This document shows positions 1 to 10,809 of a stretch of DNA of 64,000 bases, piece by piece. This stretch comes from Rhytidiadelphus loreus (Eukaryota > Streptophyta > Bryopsida > Hypnales > Hylocomiaceae), in contig OX344762.1 in NCBI GenBank assembly GCA_947034895.1, positions 1,428,501-1,492,500 of the forward strand. Direction: 5' to 3'. Under the pieces are notes generated by a model. That model was not told the origin of the DNA. It did not search any database and saw only the letters and a program-made list of their open reading frames with translations. A program made the position numbers and the translations under genes. The stretch's first letter is position 1, and every line of letters begins with the position of its first letter.

Positions 1-240
1 GAGATCCGTCGATGCTCATTTGGAAATTCAGCAATGGTCTTAGACAGATTTTAAAATCATTATGCGATTCCAAGATGCTCATTGGGAGATCTAATAGTCA
101 TTAGGAGATCTCAAAGTCATTGGGAGATCCCATGACGAATATATATAGACATGATTATGCGGTCTTATAATGTTATTATTCGGTGATCTACAATTGATTA
201 GTTTAAAATTCATTGGATAGTCTAGAAGTAGTTAAATGTA
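1..240. other. AT-rich DNA with short degenerate repeats
   Basis: No gene seen. A short phrase built on 'ttgggagatc' recurs several times between about 75 and 130, so this is probably the decayed edge of a repeat region that continues to the left of the window. Confidence 0.4.
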
Positions 241-962
241 GCATATTACACTAGTTCCGCTTGGCCTCGACATACACCATTATACTATCCTTTATAAAGA
301 ATTATACCAGTTCAACTTGGCCTCTACAAACACCATTACATTGACCTTCTACAAAGTGATACCAGTGTAGCTTAGCCTCTACAAACATCATTACACTAAC
401 CTTTTGCAAAGTTACACCAGTGTAGCTTGGCCTCTAAAAACATCATTACACTAACCTTTTGCAAAGTCACACCAGTGTAGCTTGGCCTCTAAAAACACCA
501 TTACACTAACCTTCTATAAAGTTACCCCAGTGTAGCCTGGCCTCTAAAAACACTGTTACACTGTCTTTTCTAAAAAGTTACACATGTACAGCCTTGCCTC
601 GAGGTACACCATAATGACACTTTCCTTCGTCAGGAATTACACTTGTGCAACGTGGCCTTGAAGTGCACCATCACACTTTCTTCTATAAAGACTTACACTA
701 GTGTAGCCCAACTTCTAAATACACCATTACACTGTCCTCTCTAAAAAAGCACACCAATGCAGCCCAGCCTTCAATACACCATCACACTATCCTTGAAAAT
801 AATTGCACCTTTGCAACTCAGTCTCCAAGTACAGCATCACACTTTCCTTCGTTAGGAATTACACTAGTGCAATGGGACCTCTAGGTACACCATTACACTG
901 TCCTTGCTAAAGATGTACACCAGCGTATGAGGGCCTCTAGCTAAATACACCATTACATTTTT
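240..962. repeat. Tandem repeat array, 55-bp period
   Basis: About 13 diverged units built around 'ggcctctacaaacaccatta' and 'acaccagtgtagcttggcct'. The 'cctct' landmark falls at 321, 376, 431, 486 and 541, an exact 55-bp period in the best-kept part, then drifts to 56 or more towards the right. The units do not keep an open frame. It is a minisatellite or a fragment of a longer satellite. Confidence 0.85.
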
Positions 963-982
963 TTAAGCTTTACAAATTGATT

Positions 983-1262
983 AGTAACAAGCAAGGTTCT
1001 ATGGCCATCAAGAGATCCCACGATGGAAATGATCTAAACCAAAGTCACGCGTGGAGAATATTCATCATGGGATCTCTGGACAAAAGAATAGAGGGTGCTC
1101 AGACAATGGTCAAACAATACCCCAACAGAGATGATCAAATAAAAAATGATACAGCCTAAGTGTTCATCGGGAGAGCTCCCGACACAAAGTGATCAGTAAC
1201 AAGCAAGGTTCTATGGCCATCAAGAGATCCCCCGATGGAAATGATCTAACCAAAAGTGACGC
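983..1262. repeat. Direct repeat of about 68 bp, two copies
   Basis: The stretch beginning 'agtaacaagcaaggttctat' at 983-1050 is repeated at 1195-1262 with only a few differences. The 144 bp between them is unrelated. The 60-codon ORF at 977-1159 overlaps the first copy and looks like chance. Confidence 0.8.
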
Positions 1263-2680
1263 AGGAAGTAAATTTGTAAACGTACTACATGGCAACATTT
1301 GATTTTTAATACTGAATAGTATATATTTTCATAATAGTCTTTGGGCATTGAACTACTATATTTAGGGTTAGAGTACTTCAATTATTATGCATTTGTGCGG
1401 AATACAACTTAGTCACCAAGATCTCCAAATGGATTCATGTTTGCTTTTACTGACAGTAAATTATTATCCAATACTCATACACATCATAATTTCATTTTTA
1501 TATATCATCTTTGAAAACATATATGTACAACCCTATACTTTTCTTCTACAAACAATATGTTCCTACCACTCCATCAAGCTTTACCACTAGAAGCTCCAAT
1601 TGCTCCAAAATTATATCACGCTAAAACTAAAAAACAAGTAAACACTAAAATCATAAATGTTTGGAAAATAGGAGATCGGGAAAAACCTTTCTATGTTGTC
1701 ACATGAGTGCACAACAAAAATATTCATGCTACAAACAAGTAATCTACAATGACATTGCATCCAATTCACTACTAAGCCAACAAGTACAAAATATACATGT
1801 TTGTTGATTTGGATGTGTTGACCTGGATATTGTTCAACAAAAACTTGTTGATTTCATTGTTCATTTTGACACTTCTATGTTGTTGATTAATATAAAAAGG
1901 TTCATTTCTTTATTAATTTCAACACGTATGTACATGTTGATTATTAACAAAAAAGTGTTGACAACATTGTTGATCACAACAATTTTTTGTTACTCATAAA
2001 TGGAGATTGGAGATGGAGATGGAGAACTATTGAAATAGCTTCATGAAGTCTTTCTAATCTCATATGCTAACATTAATCACAATGGCATAAGTCTTTGTCA
2101 AAGTTTAGACTAGCTTTCCATGATTTCAAATGCCAAGTATGCATGCAACTCTAAAAATCCTCCATTACCAACACTATCTAAAACAACGCAATTCCATTTT
2201 ACACAAGAGATGCATGCATGCTTTTGTAAATTTATTTTTCAACACGTTTTACATCACATAAAAATTCACATGCATTCCTACTTCGACCAACTTAGCTCCC
2301 ACTCCATGTACATTGCACTCTATTTAATTGTGCTACTACTGCATATAATCTCCATTTGTAATCTCCCTTCTAACAGAAAGGACCTAAAACAATTTTGAAA
2401 AACAATATAATTTACAAAACATAAAGACAGCCTCTAACTTTCACTCAATTTCCACCTACAATTCTACAATTTCCCATGCATGCATTAGAAAAATGTGAAT
2501 TGCATTACTAGCCCCTTACCTACACATACTTTACTCATAGTAGTGTCATTTCACAAATTATGTCCCTTTCTCAACTTCACCCTCATACATAATTGACATG
2601 CAAATCTTAGAAGATTTCAATTATTACAGATATCATAATTGGAAGATTCAGACGATTTCCAAACTTAATGAGGGCATGCC
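1263..2680. other. AT-rich intergenic DNA
   Basis: I see no gene. At 1800-1990 the word 'gttgat' recurs many times in loose array form. ORFs here are short and without recognisable domains. Confidence 0.4.
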
Positions 2681-2686
2681 GTACTC

Positions 2687-3208
2687 TTGTGGCAATGGTC
2701 AATAACATCAGAGGCAGTTTCCCTTCCACAAACCTCATTTATTTTTGCACAGTCTTCTAATGCTTCCGATATCCTTGTCGCAACTCAGTTTCTTCTTCGC
2801 ATCGTTTCATACGGAAACTTTGAACTAGGCAACATTCTTCTCATCGTTTCATACAAAAACTCCAAACTAGCATCCGGAGACTACTTCACAGGGAGCTCCA
2901 TACTTCCAATATGCCGACTTCAACCCTACTGGTCTACATCCACAAAGGTCGTTTGAGAAGAGCATCAAGAGCACTTCCTTTGTCTCCCTAGTGAGTGTTT
3001 GTATCCCAATTTTCAATGTTTTTATCATGTTTTCTACCTCCGCGCCCAATCTGACTTCTACCATCTACTTGTGCAGACAATTCTATACACATACAAAGAG
3101 AAGTTCAATCAATCAGTTTTTTTATGGTACGGTGGAAGGAGACCTTTGTACATTGTTGACCTGCATCAGACTTTTAGAAATGGATCACACCATGTTGCTT
3201 TTGGATCT
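2687..3208 (+). pseudogene. B3-domain-like gene remnant, left part
   Basis: This is the left part of a decayed plant gene broken twice by transposons. The frame open from 2687 and from 2999 is the same frame (one stop between); 'agtgagtg' near 2988 and 'tgtgcag' ending near 3077 could mark an intron. Its last codons before the CACTA insertion encode HHVAFGS. After the insertion the same frame continues at 5415 with GWSDFAYLYDVKKGD, which matches the C-terminal part of plant B3 DNA-binding domains (GW..F.....L..GD...F). The B3 call is by pattern only. In plants B3 proteins are nuclear transcription factors; this copy cannot make a full protein. Confidence 0.5.
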
Positions 3209-3459
3209 CACTACACCAAAAGCAGTGTTTTATGACTGCAAAAAACGACTGCAATTAGTCGTAAAATCAAAAAATATGACTGGAGTAGAAATCACTGTAA
3301 ATGACTTGGAATATGACTACAACAGTCGTTTAGAAGTAGTCGCTTTAGACATCAGTCATATTAGTAGTCATATAAGTTGAGGGGTATAAATATCCATAAT
3401 TAGCCATAGTATGCCAACAAGGCATATATTTTGACTTTCTTTGACTTTTTATTGAGTTG

Positions 3460-3905
3460 CCCAGGTAAATGAAAAAATCCTATGTGGAATATGATTGCGT
3501 TGAGTCATATTTTTTGATGACGTGGAATATAACTGGTTAGTCATATTTTGTGGAATATGACTACATTGTGTCATATTTTTTGATGACGTGGAATATGACT
3601 ACTCAATCATATTTTGTGGAATATGACTACGTTGAGTTATATTTTTTGATGACGTAGAATATGACTGCTCAGTCATATTTTGTGGAATATGACTGCGTTG
3701 AGTCATATTTTTTGATGACGTGAAATATGACTGTGGTCAATCATATTTTGTAGTCATGTGGAATATGACTGTGGTGAATCATATTTTGTAGTCATGTGGA
3801 ATATGACTACGATGAATCATATTTTGCAGTCATGTAAAATATGACTGCGGTGAGTCATTTTTTTTTATGATTTGTAAAACGACTCTTTTCAGTCATATTT
3901 TTCAA
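3460..3905. repeat. Subterminal repeat array of the CACTA element
   Basis: More than ten alternating units of 'gtggaatatgactgcgttga' and 'gtcatattttttgatgacgt' in both polarities. CACTA transposases (TNPA/TNPD type) bind subterminal repeats of this kind, so this is probably the transposase-binding zone. The right subterminal zone (about 5280-5390) has the same 'gcagtcatatt' words. Confidence 0.75.
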
Positions 3906-4439
3906 TCATATTGAGAGCACCTAGTCATTTTTTGGAAATTATTATAATCATTTTGTGACTCCAAGTAGTCATTTTTTTATTGATATGTATTTTGAACTAT
4001 GAATTGAACAAATCATACAACGGTTGTAGGATACCTAAGCATATTTGCAATCATACATTAAAATGATTTAACAATTGAATAAAAGATTTCATGTAGTTAA
4101 AAACAAATACATATGATTTTAAAGATATACAAGAAACATTTATATTAGAGAGGGAATATATAAGAAGGAATGTGACTCCTTTCAATGACATTTATAATTT
4201 ATTAGTCACAAATACAAAATATGTATATCACAATGAATTATTTACACAAGTCAATAGAGACTATATTTCTTACAATAATATGAAGTGAGTTGCAAGTAGC
4301 CTCCAACGACTTTGTTCCAATTTTGTTGCCTACATATACAATTAAAGAAATAGGAGGTTAATTTTTAATGAACATACAACAAAGCTCAATCTTCAATGGT
4401 TTACAACAATAGAAAATATGTAATACAAATTTAAGGTAA

Positions 4440-4990
4440 GAAGAAAAACAATGGTGATGCAAGGAACAAGAAGAAAAAAGGCAAAAAGTGCTAAAAGATA
4501 ACAACAAATACAAGTTAAGATGCACAAGAAACAATAAGGAACAACTACTAAGAAGTAACAAGAAACAACAAAAAAGAGTTAAGATGCAACAAAAAGAAAT
4601 AAGAAACAAAAAGAAAGAACAAAAAGTAAGAACAAAAAGTAAGAAAGAAGAAAGAAGAAGAAAAAATTAAGATGCAAGAAGAAAAAAACAAGAAGCAAGA
4701 GTAAAGATGCAACAAAAGACAACAACTCTAAGAAATAAAAGTAACTCAAGATGCAACAAAAGACAACAACTAAGAAGCAAAAGTGAATTCAAGATGCAAC
4801 AAAATACAACAACTAAAAAACAAGAGTGAACTCAAGATGCAACAAAACACAACAATTAAGAAACAAGAGTGAACTCAAAATGCAACAAAACACAACAACT
4901 AAGAAACAAGAGTGAACTCAAAGAAACAAGAGACAACAAAAGGTAAGGAAGAAGAGTAAAAAGAAATAGTGGCTAAGGTTTCAAAGCCTT
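4440..4990. repeat. Purine-rich tandem repeats in the CACTA interior
   Basis: Imperfect units around 'caacaactaagaaacaagag' and 'gtgaactcaagatgcaacaa' with long A/G runs. The 60-codon Lys/Arg-rich ORF at 4488-4670 comes from this composition and is not counted as a gene. Confidence 0.6.
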
Positions 4991-5414
4991 AAAAAAATTA
5001 CGGCTAAGGTTTCAAAACCCTAAAAAGTGATGGCTAGGGTTTCAAAACCCTTAAAAAGTGGTGATTAGGTTTCAAAATTTTAAACAATGGCTTGTCTATA
5101 TATTTTGGATTGCCCATGTTTTTTTTAGGTTGCCCGAAAACAAAAAAATGTTACTACCATGAAAATTTGACCAATAATATAACTCAATGTTTTCCAACGA
5201 GTTCCCTGTCGTTCCCTATGAAATACTTTGGTGTTCCCAACGGACGTATAATATACGCCCGTGAAGTACAAGACCTAAAAACGACTAGCAGTCATATTTT
5301 GCAGTCATATTTCTCCCCAAGGTATTGACCTCCAAGAATATGACTGCGAGTAGTCGCCAGTCATCCTCAATCATATTTTTGCAGTCATAAAACACTGCCG
5401 TTGTTGTAGTGTCT

Positions 5415-5499
5415 GGTTGGAGTGATTTTGCATACTTATACGACGTCAAAAAAGGGGATTGAGTAAAGTTCAACCTCGTTAGCACGGCCTGCTTCGATG
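5415..5499 (+). pseudogene. B3-domain-like gene remnant, middle part
   Basis: This 85-bp piece lies between the CACTA element and the giant hAT element. In the frame of the left part it encodes GWSDFAYLYDVKKGD, an in-frame TGA at 5460, then VKFNLVSTACFD. It ends inside the 8-bp target duplication CTTCGATG (5492-5499); the frame resumes at 49488. The stop falls between GD and VKF, where B3 domains often have a variable residue. Confidence 0.6.
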
Positions 5500-5518
5500 C
5501 AGGGTTGACGAATTGGAG

Positions 5519-5680
5519 CGTCCAGCCCAAAATCGCGTCCAAAAAGCGGATGTCCAGACGTGGCGGACGCGGAGGACGCTGGGTAAAACGGAGCCGTCCG
5601 TCTGATTTACCTCGGGGTAAATTCAGGCGTCGGAATTCAGACGCTGCCTTGGCCGTCCGAATTCCGACGCAGTCGCAACT
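5519..5680. repeat. CGTCC/GGACG array, left end of outer element
   Basis: GC-rich subterminal zone starting 19 bp inside the left end. It holds many copies of CGTCC, GGACG and CGTCGGAATTC-type words in both orientations, and the palindrome TTTACC-TCGG-GGTAAA at 5606-5621. ORFs across it are by-products of composition. Confidence 0.8.
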
Positions 5681-5699
5681 GTCCTCCTGAATTGCAACC

Positions 5700-6042
5700 C
5701 TAGTTGAAACATGATTAACAATCATATCATCATGATCCTCTAGCCTTTCAAAAGCATTTCAATTACCACAAGTATGAAGCCTAATTTTTTAATTTTTTTC
5801 ATCATCTTGCAATATATCATGCTTCATTGTAGAAAAGCAACATACAAATGACACAATCAATTGATATTTTGGATTGAAATCATCTTTGGTTAAGTGCCCC
5901 CTTCAAAAAATAATGGTATTACCACCATCAATAAGTTTAGGAGTATTACAATCAAAGTCTCTAACAATCAATTGTCAATGCGACAATCTGTGCTTTATGT
6001 AATATGAGCACATGAACATTTAAGCCTATGTCCTTTCTATTT
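5700..6042. other. AT-rich spacer inside outer element
   Basis: No gene seen. It lies just 3' of the minus-strand transposase gene and presumably holds its 3' untranslated end. Confidence 0.4.
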
Positions 6043-9000
6043 CTAAGGATTGTAATCAAAATCTCCTTTCACCTCTGCCCTACTACTCTCACACCCATTT
6101 CCCAATCTTGCGTCTTCATCGTCGGATGTGTCTTCCATATCATCTGATGAAGAGCCTAGACATGTCGTTCTTCCCTCTTGTACTTGCGTGGATGAAAGGC
6201 TTCTTCTTCGTTTGTCCTTTTTGAGTTCTTCTTTTACTCTTAATAAGGATTTCCCATTTTGTTCCTTAATGCCAACAACACTTTTCATTTTCCTCTTTGA
6301 AACATGTGGACGTGCATCAAGAGGGTTTCCAATGGCTCTTGTTTTTTTCAGCGGGGATATTGCAAAAGGTTGCATGACTCTCTTCTTATTGGCTCTAGGT
6401 GATCCCCCACCCTCTAATTTTATTGTTGAGGGCCCTCCATTGCCTCCATGAATGATTATCTTCGGTGAGATTGAAGACTGTGGTTTAGGCACTGACATTG
6501 TTGGGGGCCATCGTGGTGGTGCATTACGAGAATGCCGAATGAACATTGAAGCCAATGTCTCATCCTTGTCATCGTCCGTGGATGATAAAATACCTTGACT
6601 AGGCCGCCTTTCTTTTGAAATATTTGCAATCTGTTTTCCAAGCCCTAAGCTCCCAACGCCATCCGAAATTTGACTAGGGGTTTTCAATTGTGCACGTGGA
6701 GGGATGCTAGATGGTGGTACTTCAAAATCTTGCATGAGTTCCTTCTTGACTTCTCCATTGATGCACGAAATTGGACTTCTAAACCACACCACACATAGAT
6801 CAACATTCTTCTCCGCTTCATTTGCCTTAGGGTTTGGAATACTTGGGTGACCACTGTTCGCACTTGCCAATACAATGGTTGACTCAACACTCGTGTTGCC
6901 AACGTTCATTTTGACATTCACCTCCCAAGGCTCATGTCCTCCCTTGCCGATGTGTTTGTCATTTTCTTCCGCTCGCAACACTCCTCTAAACGGAGACTCA
7001 AGTGGAAAAAGATCTTCATCCATTCTTTGAGTCCCATCATTGGGAATCGTTCTCTCATTAGCCTCCACATAAGCGTCTTCTTTTTCCGATAGAACTTTTT
7101 CGCTACTCATGAACCCACTTCCATCCACAAATCTAGCTATGGAAGGTACATCTTCATCATACCCATCATTATCCTCATCTAATGGAAAGTCATAGATGTC
7201 TTGATCATTGGCTCGAAGATCTTCATTGGGCCGACTTGGGCTATCGAACATTTCATAATCAAAATTGTGCCCGTCGTAATTCATGGCATCTTCGTCATCC
7301 AATAGAGGCCCAACTGACCCACCATCCTCCTCGTCTTCCGAGATAAACCCCTCTGAATCTTCCGAATCCACGTTGTCATCGTACCACTTCTTCTCATCAT
7401 TTTCCTTTGATGCTGCCAAGACTTTGGAATTGGTGTATACATACACCAAGTCTGCCGCCCTTTGCGTTGTCAACTTGTTCCGAGATTTGTTGTAAACAAA
7501 AGAATAACTACTCCAATTTCGTTCACATGAAGACGAGGATACCGGTTGTGCCAAAATTCGCTTGGCTATTGGAGCAATTCGCTATTGGAGCAATGAGCTT
7601 CCCACATGCACCTTCAAAATCCCACCAAGCATGCGCCGACAATTGTTGCTCATCCGGGTTCAACATGTTGTGAAACGGAGGTTCCCTATGGCGGAAGGCT
7701 ACAAATTCTTTTACCACCGAGGCGTATTCTCCTTGTTTGCAAATTTTCATTAGAACACGCTTGCATGCGTCCATTGCATCTTGGTCGTCGGCTAGATCCT
7801 TATCATGTAGAAGGTATGGATTCAAAAGAGCTCCTGCATAATGTAAATCTGTCTCCCCCATTTCACAGTGCTTGAAAAAGGATCGCTCCAATGGTTCGGC
7901 GAGGTTTGTTGCCAAACAAAAAGGATGCCCTTCTAGGCTAAGGACATGTTTCTCTAAATTCCTCATAATATACAACACCTTACCCATACATGGCGTCTTT
8001 GCATCCAAATCACGTAGACCATATACAACGGGGGCTACTAATTCCCGCAAATTTGTCCACCGGTCCCAATAATGCTCCTCTAGAATGAACCTCTTCACAT
8101 TACGAGACTTCGTGCAAGATTTGGCTTTGTCATTGTCGTTTAGTGTATTCACATATGCCACCCACTGTGGATCCACCACACTTTGTTGCAATGCTCTTTT
8201 GACTTCCAACAAACGATCAATCATGATAAACACAGAGGCAAACCTTGTTTCCACCGGCTTCAACAAATTGTACTTTGTCTCATACTTCCGAAGTATAGCA
8301 AGTGGCATGTGTCTTTTCTTGAAGAAATTCACTACGGTTTGGGCTCTCTTTACCGACTCTTCAATCCATTTCTCCTTTCCCCAATCTTTGAGCAACAAAT
8401 TCAAGGCATGCACCACGCATCCTTGAAAAAAAATGTATGGATATTTGTTTGTTACCAAATTCCATGCTGCCGGATTCACTGGAGCATTGTCTGCGCTCAC
8501 TTGCACCACATTCGTAGGACCCACCTGCTCTATGAATTTTTCTAAAATTGTGGCCAAATATTGTGCTGTCTTTTCCACCCCACTAGTATCCACCGATCCA
8601 AGGAATTGCTCACCCGCTGAAGATACAAGCATGGCATTGATCAGTGGACGGTTTGTAATTGAGCTCCATCCATCAATGGACAATGTTGCTCCAAACTTCC
8701 TAACGCTGTCTTCGGTCCTTCTATGCACCTTCCCCACGACATCTACCTTAGTTTGATCAAGAAATTTATGCCGTAGATCATGATATGATGGCGGAGTGTA
8801 GGCCATACCATACTCGGAGGGTTTTTTCACCGCTTCTCTGAAAGCTACGTTTCAGGCCACTGAAAAGGGTATATTTGCCGCATAGAAGAAATTGGCCCAC
8901 ACGGCCACACTACATTCAAATTCTGTTTTTTTGTTTCTTGAAAGCCATCCAAAAGCCTACTTTGTGTTGGAGGCCTACTGCTTGAGGCCCTGCGAATGTC

Positions 9001-9398
9001 ACGTCCGCTACATGTTTGCATACTTGGAGTTACTTCGGAACCCCCTCCAAGGCTCCAATGACTTCTTCCGGTGTTGTACACGAATCTTCTTGCATAGAAC
9101 GTGGCATGCCCCTCCCATTTGACATATCGCTTTCAACCATAGGCAAGTTGTTGCCATCCACATTTCTGCGAACAGGTCTTCGTGGAAATGCCCCATTGCA
9201 TCGAAGAAATAGACTTCGAGTTTCCGATGACAATTTCGGACACAAACTCACTCCCCTATCACGAGAACCGGCAATCGATTAATATCCTAAGTGACTCAAC
9301 ATACGGCTTGTTTTCTTTGTAAACACGTTGTTGCAAGCCTTGCATTATATTTTACTCGCCGAAAGGACGACATACCAAGAGGCAAAATCCTTGCTCAT
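6043..9398 (-). pseudogene. hAT transposase of the outer element, decayed
   Basis: The gene reads leftwards from ATG at 9398. It starts with a BED-like finger (CKAC...SHLGY, about 9345-9285), then a region matching WANFFYAANIPF, then the RNase H-like core: SIDGWSS (first Asp), SADNAPVN (second Asp), GCVVHALNLLLKDW, and the dimerisation region SSSCERNWS...YVYTN. A charged tail of about 450 codons follows, unusual for hAT. Lesions: stops at 9345-9347, 9279-9281 and 8852-8854, a frameshift near 8890, and a 16-bp tandem duplication at 7564-7595 that breaks the frame just before the dimerisation region. The family cuts and pastes elements with 8-bp duplications in the nucleus. The enzyme cannot be made whole from this copy. 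It is closely related in plan to the transposase at 39676-42962. Confidence 0.88.
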
Positions 9399-9419
9399 GG
9401 TTACAAATTCCAAACTTGA

Positions 9420-9730
9420 ACTTCTTCAAATTCGCAAGTTTTTGAAAATGTAAACACAAGTGAACCAATGTTTAAAATTGGGTTTAGGGTCGTGCACAAA
9501 GCCTTGAAATTCAAGGCTCCCCTTCCACCAAACGATGCATTACCAAACAAAGGACACAAAATAAATTGCAGCTCCTAGCCCTTGGAAATCGTAGTATTCA
9601 GTGGATTTGGAGTGCCTTCATACGCCTTGTTTCTTCTACTTATACTTTGCAGCTGAATACAGGTGGCGCTGACCGTTATTCAAAAAGATGAATTTTAAAA
9701 ACAGTACCAACGGACTCATTCTCCCCGAAA
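9420..9730. other. Promoter-side spacer of the outer transposase
   Basis: Lies between the minus-strand transposase ATG and its upstream array. A minus-strand TATA-like word (tataagtag, near 9645) lies between the two, fitting an array-TATA-ATG order. No other gene seen. Confidence 0.4.
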
Positions 9731-9732
9731 TG

Positions 9733-9900
9733 GCCCGTCCGATTTGACCATCCCATCCGAACATTTCGTCGGATTGGGCCAGCTCGTTGGAACATGCCAG
9801 CCCGTCGGAACTGGCCGTCGGAAGAGGTCGTCCAATCTGACCAGGCCGTCGGATCTAGGCAGCCCGTCCGAATTGGCCGTCGGATCAGCCCGTCCGATCT
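9733..9900. promoter_or_regulatory. CGTCGGATC/CGTCCGAT array upstream of outer transposase
   Basis: Dense copies of 'ccgtcggatc', 'cccgtccgat' and 'cgtcggaa' in both orientations, about 340 bp upstream of the minus-strand transposase start. The same motif set occurs at both ends of the outer element and upstream of its other genes, but not in the nested element. It is probably a binding array for a regulatory protein or the transposase. Confidence 0.65.
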
Positions 9901-10000
9901 TTTTATGCGGATTCGGGACTTTTCGTAGTTCAGTTTCAAATAGAACTGTTTCACACTTTCAGCACAAGTGTCCAAGGCTTATCCAAACATTTGGACTTGC

Positions 10001-10046
10001 CTTCTTCTAATCGGGGAGGTCGCGGGTTCAAATCCCGGCTCTGATT
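10001..10046 (+). other. tRNA-like fragment (possible SINE head or tRNA relic)
   Basis: 'cttctaatcggggaggtcgc' followed by 'gggttcaaatcccggctctg' resembles the anticodon-loop to T-arm half of a tRNA, with a good pol III B-box (GGTTCAAATCC). I cannot pair a 5' acceptor half, so it is not called a tRNA gene. Confidence 0.3.
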
Positions 10047-10331
10047 AATACCTTCAAGCATGCGAGTGGTGCACAGCACTAGTTGTGCAAAGCAATACTA
10101 ACAAGTTTGTAGGAATTGATTAGAGCCTTTTGTGCCAAAAAAATTTGGAGTTCATATTTTTGCAATGAAATAATGTTACAATGGAAAAAATACTACATAT
10201 TCTATGAACAAATCATTATATCATAGTGAAAGAAGAAAAGGCGACATTTGACCAACCGATTCAACAAACTAGCATGCATTGAAAGATCCATACATATCAT
10301 GAACATTGAAATATAAATTAATTAATAAATT

Positions 10332-10337
10332 AAAAAA

Positions 10338-10402
<65 letters not shown>
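10332..10402. repeat. A-tract followed by (TA)n microsatellite
   Basis: About 24 A residues followed by about 23 TA dinucleotides. Such A-then-TA tracts can mark a retroposed 3' end; with the tRNA-like B-box about 290 bp upstream this could be a decayed SINE, but the body between is not recognisable. Confidence 0.9.
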
Positions 10403-10411
<9 letters not shown>

Positions 10412-10809
10412 AAAAAGACATACATACGTAGATATTAAAGGCAAAACAAGACATGCCGTGATTACAATTATTTACTACTATTTTCACCTCGTGACATTAA
10501 AACAAAAGTCTATCGAGTATAGAGTTCTATTTCTTCTATTGCAATAGACCTATTGGTCCATTTCTATTTAATTCTATCATTGTTGCCATCTCCCGAACCA
10601 CCAGACTGACCAGAGGACCCCTCTGGATTGCGTTGCGCCACTTGAGCGGCAATCCTTGGACTTTCGCGACGAGAAATTCCCCCAGGGCTTGTTGAGCTTA
10701 AGAACCGTTTTGATTTGGTTGCCCTGTCAACAACGACAAATTGTCGTATTGTTTCCGGAGAATAGTCATCGTCATCTTCAATCTTCCGCTTCTGTTTGCG
10801 CTTCGAAGT

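Larger units (their letters stand above)
3209..5411. mobile_element. Non-autonomous CACTA (En/Spm-type) transposon
   Basis: The left end CACTACACCAAAAGCAGTG at 3209 and the right end ending at 5411 are inverted copies: both read CACTACA, a short variable stretch, then GCAGTGTTTTATGACTGCAA inwards. The element is flanked by the 3-bp duplication TCT (3206-3208 and 5412-5414), as expected for the CACTA superfamily. At 2,203 bp it has no transposase. Inside are subterminal repeats of the word 'gaatatgactgcgttgagtc' (about 3480-3880) and a purine-rich tandem region (about 4440-4960). It interrupts the B3-like gene in frame. Confidence 0.92.

Noticed and set aside
4358..4670. Lys/Arg-rich and Ser/Cys/Leu-rich ORFs inside the CACTA element
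   Set aside because: They come from a purine-rich tandem repeat read on the two strands.
5500..5702. A small separate hAT element ending at 'gcaaccctag' near 5694-5702
   Set aside because: The right word is not a perfect end and no 8-bp duplication matches there, whereas CTTCGATG matches exactly at 49488.
10001..10046. A functional tRNA gene
   Set aside because: Only the 3' half can be matched; the acceptor stem cannot be closed with an upstream partner.
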